42,838 bases of DNA from positions 610,774-653,611 of the forward strand of contig FNZT01000003.1 of NCBI GenBank assembly GCA_900109435.1, read 5' to 3'. The stretch's first letter is position 1; the number at the start of each line of letters is the position of its first letter. Origin of the DNA: Ruminococcus sp. YRD2003 (GTDB taxonomy: Bacteria > Bacillota > Clostridia > Oscillospirales > Ruminococcaceae). The translations under genes were made by a program, and so were the position numbers. Of the stretch, positions 1 through 5,982 are shown piece by piece. The notes under the pieces were generated by a model. It was not told where the DNA came from, ran no database searches, and saw only the letters and a list, made by a program, of their open reading frames with translations.

Positions 1-139
1 AGAGTACCCCATAGGGGCAAAATTTAAATTGAAAGTTTTAGGAAGGGAGTTTGAGGGAGAACCCTTTTTCAAAAGGGTTTCCCTCAATAAATACTCCGTA
101 ATGTTTCTGTATGGGTAAAGCGCATAAAAGCGGGAGTTT
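1..139. other. Intergenic edge with a palindrome
   Basis: No gene is visible. A hairpin at 53-85 pairs GAGGGA..AACCC with GGGTT..TCCCTC around an A/T-rich loop. It lies just past the end of the leftward acetyltransferase gene but has no clear U-tract on that strand, so it may be a dispersed extragenic palindrome rather than a terminator. A shorter hairpin of similar flavour lies at 37854-37871. Confidence 0.45.
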
Positions 140-787
140 TTATCGGCACAGTTCAGCCATTTCCTTTTCGAGAAGGCGGAATACGAGAGCTACAAGGAAG
201 CCGTCAGCGACTGCGTGATTGAGTCTCACGGTCACAGGCATGAGCAGCCTCCCGTTCTCCTCGCGGTATTTTCCCCAGTTGATTATCGGCAGGAAATAGA
301 GATAACCGTCGGGGAGCTCAATATTGAGCGAGTCATATGATAGCCACGAAATGAAGGACGCATCGAACCAGTTCGGGTGTGCCGCAGCATCAAGGCGATA
401 CTCGCGGGACTGCTTTGCACTCTCGATATCGGCAAGAGCCCCCGCATAGAAAGCGGAGTAGTCGGGCGAATAGCGGGAATACACGGGCGTACAGGTCTCG
501 GTATCGTCGTGAAAGATATACTGAGTCGGGTTTATCTCGTCGTAGCAGATGAGCTCGTCAGTCTGCCAAAGATAGCCCATACGGTAATCCTCGCGCGAGT
601 TGAGCACCTTTGAGAGCACATACAGAAAATTGATGTAGAACTTCGTACCATTGCGGCGCGACCACTCAACAAGCTCGGTAACGTCGATACGAAAGGTCAT
701 AGAGACAGAGCACTTGCAGTCCTGAGTGAAATGGCGGTAAACTCCCGCGCGGTAATATTTATCCTTGTCTATTTTACGATAGTTCAT
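140..787 (-). CDS. CatA-like chloramphenicol acetyltransferase family protein
   Basis: This 215-residue protein has the length and ending of the trimeric chloramphenicol/xenobiotic acetyltransferases, cytosolic enzymes that transfer acetyl from acetyl-CoA to a hydroxyl. The C-terminal active-site motif reads NHAVADG, with the catalytic His at about 191 and the structural Asp at about 195. The usual first His of HHxxxDG is Asn here. The sequence is far enough from classic drug-resistance enzymes that the substrate cannot be named; many such chromosomal homologues do not confer resistance. The start is set by GAGGTG 6 nt before the ATG. It follows the PAP2 gene by 24 bp on the same strand, so the two are probably co-transcribed. 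Confidence 0.8.
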   Translation of the reverse strand: MNYRKIDKDKYYRAGVYRHFTQDCKCSVSMTFRIDVTELVEWSRRNGTKFYINFLYVLSKVLNSREDYRMGYLWQTDELICYDEINPTQYIFHDDTETCTPVYSRYSPDYSAFYAGALADIESAKQSREYRLDAAAHPNWFDASFISWLSYDSLNIELPDGYLYFLPIINWGKYREENGRLLMPVTVRLNHAVADGFLVALVFRLLEKEMAELCR

Positions 788-811
788 TATGTCACCTCAT
801 GATCATGTTGT

Positions 812-1768
812 TCAAGCAGTCGTCACAGGCACTTTCGGATCGGGAATTTCTGCCGCGTGCTCTTCGCCAGCCGTGATCCGCGACTGTATCAGTGTATGGA
901 CGAGCGAGAACATCGTACCTATCAACGCAGCAGCCGATACATCACTGAGGAAGTGAGCACCGAGCACCATACGCGTAAGCATTATCACAACACCGAACAT
1001 CAGGGCGCAGGCACTAAGCCAAACAGATCTGCTCCTGAGCTTCGGGAAGAACCACGTCAGCGACTGTACAATATAAATAAGGGAAACGCTTATGATACTG
1101 TGTCCGCTCGGGAAAGAACGGAATTCCCCCTTGTCGATACCGAGGGTCTTTATGTAGTCGGAAGCTCCCCTGAAAGGCGTATACCACGGAACAAACCCGA
1201 TGCCCTCATATCCGAGCACTACAGTGCGGTATCTCGGACGGTGAAAGACATTTTTCAGCGTCAGCATAGTAACAAGAGCGGAAAGCATGATCACAATAAG
1301 CCCGATGATCCTTTTGGCAAGAAGCCTGTCATCAACACCTCCTGCAAGCTTAAACCCGAGGAAAAACAGCGGATAAACACCGACGATGCACACAGCCGAG
1401 ATGGCTGCTATATTCCCGTTCAGAGCGGGAAAAACAGAGCCGAAGCAGTCGTTCCCGAGGAATACGTCAGCTCCGATAGCCCCTGTCAGCAGCGACAGCA
1501 GCACACAAACGAAGCAAAGAGCAGACTTAGCAGATCTGCCAAGCCGTGAGCTGAACACCCTTTCAAAGAGAGCGCCGAACAGAAGCACCAAAACCGCAAA
1601 AAACGGGTATACTCCCAGTGATGTAAGGACTTTCATCCCCGTATTGTCAGGCGTAAAAAGGAAAGCAGCTATAGACTCGTCGCAGAACGTGCCCGTCAGG
1701 AAAAGAGCTCCGAAAACGAAGAGCACAGCTGTATAGAAGAAAACAAGGTTAAAACAGTTTTTTTTCAT
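812..1768 (-). CDS. PAP2 superfamily membrane phosphatase
   Basis: A 318-residue polytopic membrane protein with all three motifs of the type 2 phosphatidic acid phosphatase superfamily: KNVFHRPR (172-179), FPSGH (219-223) and R266-x5-H272-x3-D276. These enzymes hydrolyse lipid phosphates or pyrophosphates such as undecaprenyl pyrophosphate at the outer face of the membrane. About six hydrophobic segments lie around residues 8-27, 52-68, 83-100, 118-140, 153-171 and 225-290. The N-terminal half is longer than in minimal PAP2 proteins. A promoter at 1857-1885 and a hairpin leader lie upstream, and the CAT-like gene follows. The lipid substrate is unknown. Confidence 0.88.
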   Translation of the reverse strand: MKKNCFNLVFFYTAVLFVFGALFLTGTFCDESIAAFLFTPDNTGMKVLTSLGVYPFFAVLVLLFGALFERVFSSRLGRSAKSALCFVCVLLSLLTGAIGADVFLGNDCFGSVFPALNGNIAAISAVCIVGVYPLFFLGFKLAGGVDDRLLAKRIIGLIVIMLSALVTMLTLKNVFHRPRYRTVVLGYEGIGFVPWYTPFRGASDYIKTLGIDKGEFRSFPSGHSIISVSLIYIVQSLTWFFPKLRSRSVWLSACALMFGVVIMLTRMVLGAHFLSDVSAAALIGTMFSLVHTLIQSRITAGEEHAAEIPDPKVPVTTA

Positions 1769-1807
1769 TAATTTTCCCCGATGAGATACTAATGTTAATA
1801 TGTTAAT

Positions 1808-1852
1808 GCAACACCGTACAAAGCCTTCAGGCGGGCTTTGTGCGGTGTTGCC
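1808..1852 (-). repeat. Mini version of the 172-bp repeat, forming a 5'-leader hairpin
   Basis: A near-perfect inverted repeat of about 18 bp per arm around TTCAGGCG. Its right 37 bases match the right end of the 172-bp elements at 4399-4570 and 30320-30491, while the left arm is a short GCAACACC, as if the middle of a full element had been deleted. The promoter at 1857-1885 reads leftward into it, so the hairpin would sit at the very 5' end of the PAP2/CAT mRNA. Confidence 0.75.
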
Positions 1853-1856
1853 TTTA

Positions 1857-1885
1857 ATTATATCATTTTAAGCAGAGGAAGTCAA
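1857..1885 (-). promoter_or_regulatory. Sigma-A promoter for the PAP2-CAT operon
   Basis: Leftward TTGACT, 17-nt spacer, TATAAT, with an extended -10 (TGA before the hexamer). Predicted initiation at about 1850 falls on the edge of the hairpin at 1808-1852. Confidence 0.75.
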
Positions 1886-1935
1886 CTTTTTTCGCATAAA
1901 TAACGCAGCAGAGGGTGAACGGTGATTATTTTGCC

Positions 1936-1964
1936 TTGTTTTTTCATTTTTGCTATGGTATAAT
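1936..1964 (+). promoter_or_regulatory. Sigma-A promoter for the LURP-one-like gene pair
   Basis: TTGTTT, 17-nt spacer, TATAAT, with an extended TGG -10. It lies 31 bp before the ATG at 1996 and diverges from the PAP2 promoter. Confidence 0.75.
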
Positions 1965-1995
1965 AGGTGTGATCCCGGAATAAGGAGCATAGCAA

Positions 1996-2499
1996 ATGGA
2001 AAAGCCAAAGAAAAACAAACCGTACATGATGTATCTGAAACAGTCGCTTAGCGCTGTGAAGCCGCAGTATCATGCGTACCGTGACGGCAAGAATGCGGTC
2101 TACACCATAGAGGGCGATGTGACAAGACACCGCTTTTCGGTGCGTCAGGGCGAGAATGAAGTGCTTGTGCTTCATAAGAAGATCGCAAAGCTGTTTGCAG
2201 AATACACCATAGAAAAGGACGGTCAGGAGATCGCACATATCAAAAAGGGACTTTTCCGCAGTCTGTCAGGGAATGTCTATGACAAGAGCCTTGAGATACG
2301 AGTCGCTTATGAGTCCTACAACTTTGACATTCTGGTGGGAGGTCACAAACTCTGCCGTATCGAACAGGAAAACGCCAGTTTCCGCGACAGCTATGAGATG
2401 ATGATATTTGACAGTACATTAGAAGAAGTCGCTGTGACGCTTGCAGTCATCTGCGACCATGTTTCCGATAAGGCGGACAGTACAAGATACAGCGACTGA
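1996..2499 (+). CDS. LURP-one-related (YxjI-like) protein
   Basis: A 167-residue soluble protein that appears to be a single LURP-one-related (LOR/YxjI) beta-barrel domain with tubby-like topology. The family signature is visible as YLKQSLSAVKPQYHAY near the start, then a VEGD-type turn (TIEGDVTRHRF), alternating short strands, and a C-terminal helix ending ALAVICDHVSDK-like (here TLAVICDHVSDK). The biochemical role of bacterial members is not settled. The start follows AAGGAG with good spacing. The next gene begins 13 bp later and contains a paralogous domain, so this looks like a duplication inside one operon. Confidence 0.72.
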   Translation: MEKPKKNKPYMMYLKQSLSAVKPQYHAYRDGKNAVYTIEGDVTRHRFSVRQGENEVLVLHKKIAKLFAEYTIEKDGQEIAHIKKGLFRSLSGNVYDKSLEIRVAYESYNFDILVGGHKLCRIEQENASFRDSYEMMIFDSTLEEVAVTLAVICDHVSDKADSTRYSD

Positions 2500-2512
2500 G
2501 AAAGGAGATATT

Positions 2513-3424
2513 ATGGGATTTTTTGATTTTTCAGGCGGCGGAAATATGGGCTTCGGCAGCGTAAAGAACGTGAAGGGATTCACGAATGAAGATCTGTTTG
2601 AAAAGCTGTCGGCGATAAAGGTCAGCTTTGGCACACCGATAATGGGCGATATTTTCGGTACGCAGTCGGTCATGTACAAGAACGCCACACCGTACTATGA
2701 CATTTTCGTTCGGGTGCATAAGGACAAGATAATCATGGGCAAGATAGGCACGGACGGTACGGACAGCACAGTGACGGCGGCGCAAATGGAAGCCGAGCTG
2801 ATAATGGGCAGCAAGGACGAGGAAAACTCCTTTGCAGACAGAGCCGTAGACGAGCTTCTGGAGGTCATCAAAAAGCTGGAAAGCGGTGAATATATCACAA
2901 TAACTGACGAAGCGATGCCTGCCAATACCGCAACGGGCGAGCCGATCTCGCTTTATATGGAGCAAAAGCTTTTCTCCCTCAAACCGAGATTTGACGTGTT
3001 CGATCAGGAGAAAAACGTGGTGTTCCATGTTGAAGGCGATATCACAAGCCACAGCTTCACCATTCAGCAGGACGGAAGAGAAGTGCTGAAGCTGAAGCGG
3101 AAGATAGCGAAGATAATGGACGAATATGTCCTTGTCAAAAACGGCGAGACGATCGCCGAGCTGAAAAAGAAATTCCGCATCGTGAACCCCGAAGTCAGCG
3201 GAACGGTAAACGGCGCTGAACTGCGTATCATGGGCGACCTGATGGGCATTGACTACGACATAAAGATCGGCGGCAGGAAAGTCGCTCACGTCGATCAGGA
3301 CAAGGCGCACTGGTCGGACTGCTACCGCATCAGCATCAAGGACGAGGACGTGCAGGATATTGTCATCGCGCTTGCGGTCATCTGTGACCATGTTTCAGAC
3401 AAGGATTCCACATGGCGTCACTAA
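2513..3424 (+). CDS. Two-domain protein with C-terminal LURP-one-like domain
   Basis: A 303-residue protein starting at ATG 2513 behind AAAGGAG; the open frame extends 24 codons further upstream but has no ribosome site there. Residues 1-140 form a domain I do not recognise, rich in short strands and ending in an acidic helix. Residues 147-295 are a LURP-one/YxjI-like domain paralogous to the whole upstream protein: both share the turn before RHRF/SHSF and end in LAVICDHVSDK. No signal peptide or membrane segment is present. The stop codon touches the palindromic repeat at 3424-3586. Confidence 0.72.
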   Translation: MGFFDFSGGGNMGFGSVKNVKGFTNEDLFEKLSAIKVSFGTPIMGDIFGTQSVMYKNATPYYDIFVRVHKDKIIMGKIGTDGTDSTVTAAQMEAELIMGSKDEENSFADRAVDELLEVIKKLESGEYITITDEAMPANTATGEPISLYMEQKLFSLKPRFDVFDQEKNVVFHVEGDITSHSFTIQQDGREVLKLKRKIAKIMDEYVLVKNGETIAELKKKFRIVNPEVSGTVNGAELRIMGDLMGIDYDIKIGGRKVAHVDQDKAHWSDCYRISIKDEDVQDIVIALAVICDHVSDKDSTWRH

Positions 3425-3586
3425 GAACTTGTCTTCACAAGCCTTTGCACGCATCTTTTTGACAATCTTTCGCTGATGTCTTCGTTAAAGATCTTTGAAA
3501 TGCGACAGCATTCCTGCGGATCTTTGCCTTGACCTCATCAAAATCTTGCCAAAAATCCACGCACAAATCTTATGAAGACAAGTTCT
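3424..3586. repeat. 163-bp MITE-like imperfect palindrome
   Basis: The ends are 18-bp terminal inverted repeats (AGAACTTGTCTTCACAAG on the left, matched on the right with one transition). The interior continues as a looser inverted repeat: CAAAGGC/GCGTGC-type motifs on one arm answer GTGCGTGG-type motifs on the other. It contains no open frame and begins at the stop codon of the preceding gene. Size and ends suggest a non-autonomous mobile element. Only one copy is in this window. Confidence 0.6.
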
Positions 3587-3594
3587 AAATAAAA

Positions 3595-3623
3595 AGAGGT
3601 CAGGACACATTGTTCTGACCTCT
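3595..3623. terminator. Bidirectional intrinsic terminator
   Basis: A 9-bp stem AGAGGTCAG/CTGACCTCT with an 11-nt loop, flanked by T-runs when read on either strand. It separates the rightward LURP-like genes from the convergent zinc-ribbon gene. Confidence 0.8.
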
Positions 3624-3629
3624 GTATTT

Positions 3630-4292
3630 TTACATCAGTTTGATCTTCTCAGAGCTGTGCTGTCCTGCGTAAAGGCAGATGAGCGCTGCAACAGCACCTT
3701 GCAGGCGGTATTTCGCACCGATACCCGAGATATACTGTGCGTCCTGATTGTTCACCTTCCAGCGAGGATAACCGCCGTTGGGAGCAAGTCGGAGGGCTGT
3801 CACATCGCTGTGAAGCAACGAGCATTTCTTTTTGCCGTCAATGAAGATACTGCGTCTGTCCGTCACGACGAAAAAGCATTTTCCTCTTGCAAACAGACCG
3901 TCATCGCCGTACACGATGATATGCTCGTCCGTATCAAGAAGCTCGGCAATTTTCGGCATTATCTTGTCGAGCCTGTGCTGGTTGATACCCTCACTTGCCA
4001 CATCTTCTTCATTGATAAGGGCGGTGCGGATATACTTTGCCACGCTGTCAGCGTTTTTCAGACTGTTCAGGCAATAGCAGAACGAGTCAAGGCAGGTCAC
4101 GACATTTTCATATTGTTTCAGTGCCTTGATGTCCCAAAGGATATCGAACATCTTTGTATCCAGCAGAGCGCCGTTGCCGTCATCTGTTATCTCAGCATCA
4201 ATATGGGTGCCGCAGAAAGGACACACCAGACATTTATCAGAAAAAGACAGTTCCATTTCGCCGCCGCAGGAGGGGCATTTTCTGTTTTTCAT
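3630..4292 (-). CDS. Zinc-ribbon protein with a bacterial PH-like domain
   Basis: A 220-residue cytosolic protein. Four cysteines in two CPxC knuckles (C6/C9 and C24/C27) form an N-terminal zinc ribbon. A helical middle region (about 45-110) contains a stretch of conserved Asp/Asn/Cys without a motif I can name. Residues 115-205 look like a PH-like fold: GDDGLFARGKCFFVVTDRR followed by IFIDGKKKCSLLHSDVTAL is the typical beta-strand pattern of bacterial PH domains of the short-PH group. The function is unknown. It has its own promoter at 4352-4380 and is convergent with the LURP-like pair. Confidence 0.65.
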   Translation of the reverse strand: MKNRKCPSCGGEMELSFSDKCLVCPFCGTHIDAEITDDGNGALLDTKMFDILWDIKALKQYENVVTCLDSFCYCLNSLKNADSVAKYIRTALINEEDVASEGINQHRLDKIMPKIAELLDTDEHIIVYGDDGLFARGKCFFVVTDRRSIFIDGKKKCSLLHSDVTALRLAPNGGYPRWKVNNQDAQYISGIGAKYRLQGAVAALICLYAGQHSSEKIKLM

Positions 4293-4351
4293 CGCAGTAT
4301 TCTCCTTGTATTTTACGCTGCATCTTCACACATCAAACAGCGGTTGGGTCT

Positions 4352-4380
4352 ATTATAACATATCTTCGCATCGTTTGCAA
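4352..4380 (-). promoter_or_regulatory. Sigma-A promoter for the zinc-ribbon/PH gene
   Basis: Leftward TTGCAA, 17-nt spacer, TATAAT, with an extended TGT -10, about 60 bp before the ATG at 4292. It lies directly beside the 172-bp repeat starting at 4399. Confidence 0.75.
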
Positions 4381-4398
4381 GGCGTAACGGCTATTTTA

Positions 4399-4570
4399 GG
4401 CAATACCGCACAAAGCTTGTGCTGGAGATGCGCTGAAAGATTTTTCGTCAGATTGTTTAGAAATTCCGCAGGCATACTCACGTATGTCAAGGAATTTCTG
4501 TGCAAGATGACGGAAAATATGCAAGCATATCCAGTACAAAGCCTTCAGGCGGGCTTTGTGCGGTGTTGCC
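4399..4570 (+). repeat. 172-bp structured repeat, copy 1
   Basis: The ends are inverted repeats: GGCAATACCGCACAAAGC at the left pairs with GCTTTGTGCGGTGTTGCC at the right (18 bp with one G-U). Nested inside are further pairings: 4419-4426 with 4530-4537, 4440-4450 with 4508-4518 (11 bp), 4460-4467 with 4491-4498, 4471-4477 with 4482-4488, and a small hairpin at 4517-4530. The copy at 30320-30491 is the same length and differs at only 7 positions. There is no coding capacity. It sits between two divergent promoters. Confidence 0.85.
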
Positions 4571-4608
4571 TTTACATTCCGTTCCGCACAGCTTTTCCTT
4601 CTTTTATC

Positions 4609-4637
4609 TTGAACTTATGGCATACCTATGGTATAAT
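4609..4637 (+). promoter_or_regulatory. Sigma-A promoter for the membrane protein gene
   Basis: TTGAAC, 17-nt spacer, TATAAT, with an extended TGG -10. It begins 38 bp after the 172-bp repeat ends and lies 38 bp before the ATG at 4676. Confidence 0.78.
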
Positions 4638-4675
4638 ATTAAAAATTACCGATTCCGACAAAAGGAGCAACAAGT

Positions 4676-5656
4676 ATGGGCATTGTCGCAGAAAAGATCA
4701 GAGCATTAAAGAAACGATCGGGAGATCGTGCAGAACTAACAATAGACCTCCTGTGCCTTTTGGCTTCCTATGGACTGATAATCATGCTGCCGAAAAAGAT
4801 GAATATTCTATTCTGGACCATTTTTGGCATTTCGGCATTTTTATTCTGTGTCGGCTTTTTCCGTATGGGAGCTGTCATAAACAGATGCAAGGCGAAAGGA
4901 GTGAAGCGCTGTTCTGACATTTTGCTGATAGCGTCAGGTATAGTGCTGAACTGTTCAGGTGTGCTTGCGATATGGAAAGCGAAGGGTATTGAACGAGGGA
5001 TATGTATAGCAACACTGCTTCTGATCGAAGCGATCGTAATGTATTCGGCTTCGGCAAGCCGTGCGGTCACACTGCGCTTTCAGTGGATAATATCCTTGAT
5101 TTTTCGTATCACCGCAGTTCCTATGGTGATCGGAGGGATCGCAGCCATTGTTTATTCGATCATGACTTCGGTTTCTGGCACCAATATCGCCATTGGAGTG
5201 TTTCTGCTGGTTGAAGGCATTGTGTTCCTGGCGATCGGCAGCGGCAACGATCCGTTCAATTCATCATTCTCTCCGTTCAGAGCTGTTCCCAATATGAACA
5301 AAACTGTGCAGGAACTCTGCAATGCGCTTGCAGACACAGAAACACAGCTCGGTTTCCCGTGGATGGGTAAAGTAGGAACTATCAAAGAAGAAACGATCAT
5401 CTACGGACCGACTGAGGAAGACATTTTCGTATACGGTCATTACCATTCGGGCAGATTTTACATCGTATCAGGTGACGATATATCCCTCTTGGATGCGGAG
5501 CAAGCCGATGCACACCGTATCGCGGAGATACCCGACAGCAAAGGAAGAAGCCTTGATGCTGAATTACTTCCCGAAGCGTATTCCAATATGATCACAAGGT
5601 ATCTGGAAAACGGGAATGTCATATGGAGCATCAAAATAAACAAGCATAAAGAGTGA
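4676..5656 (+). CDS. Six-helix membrane protein with a soluble C-terminal domain, function unknown
   Basis: A 326-residue protein that I cannot assign to a named family. About six hydrophobic segments are visible near residues 21-38, 43-66, 80-98, 107-125, 134-160 and 165-187, with short basic loops. The C-terminal 125 residues are soluble, with a mixed strand/helix pattern (IIYGPTEEDIFVYGHYHSGR, then SLLDAEQADAHRIAEI). The start follows AAAGGAG by 8 nt. It is monocistronic, with its own promoter and a terminator hairpin at 5825-5869. Confidence 0.7.
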   Translation: MGIVAEKIRALKKRSGDRAELTIDLLCLLASYGLIIMLPKKMNILFWTIFGISAFLFCVGFFRMGAVINRCKAKGVKRCSDILLIASGIVLNCSGVLAIWKAKGIERGICIATLLLIEAIVMYSASASRAVTLRFQWIISLIFRITAVPMVIGGIAAIVYSIMTSVSGTNIAIGVFLLVEGIVFLAIGSGNDPFNSSFSPFRAVPNMNKTVQELCNALADTETQLGFPWMGKVGTIKEETIIYGPTEEDIFVYGHYHSGRFYIVSGDDISLLDAEQADAHRIAEIPDSKGRSLDAELLPEAYSNMITRYLENGNVIWSIKINKHKE

Positions 5657-5824
5657 CCAAATAACTTGGATCAAAGTATATATATGATCGGGTTCGCCGC
5701 AGACTTTAGGATTTTAGTCAATACAATTCTGCAAAAAGCGCATAATACTCATAAAAACAGGCACATGATCCTCGTTCATACTTTCATAAGTCAAATTAAT
5801 CATCTTCAAAGCTATCACAAAAAC

Positions 5825-5869
5825 AAAAAGCTCTGTACTCCCCGAAGAATAGGGAATACAGAGCTTTTT
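5825..5869. terminator. Bidirectional intrinsic terminator
   Basis: Stem AAAAAGCTCTGTA/TACAGAGCTTTTT (13 bp including the A/T tails) with a second CCC/GGG pairing in the loop. It ends the rightward membrane-protein transcript. Confidence 0.82.
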
Positions 5870-5912
5870 AAACTGTGTATGTGTTACAAATTAGATACGG
5901 TATGGAACGCGG

Positions 5913-5945
5913 AAAAAAGCAGCGGCATCAAACGATACCGCTGCC
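5913..5945 (-). terminator. Intrinsic terminator of the toroid/transglutaminase operon
   Basis: Read leftward: an 11-bp stem GCAGCGGTATC/GATGCCGCTGC (one G-U), a GTTT loop and six Ts. It lies 37 bp past the stop codon at 5983. Confidence 0.88.
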
Positions 5946-5982
5946 TTCCGCATATTAAGCTGCATTGCCCGAAAGCCTTTGT

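Larger units (their letters stand above)
5657..5982. other. Convergent intergenic region with two terminators
   Basis: Apart from the hairpins at 5825-5869 and 5913-5945, nothing is recognisable. An open frame across 5666-5986 has no ribosome site, runs through both terminators and shows no protein-like pattern, so it is not called. Confidence 0.6.

Noticed and set aside
857..1549. 230-codon rightward open frame
   Set aside because: Antisense to the PAP2 gene, whose three catalytic motifs prove the other strand.
2531..3391. 286-codon leftward open frame
   Set aside because: Antisense shadow of the LURP-like gene, produced by its base composition.
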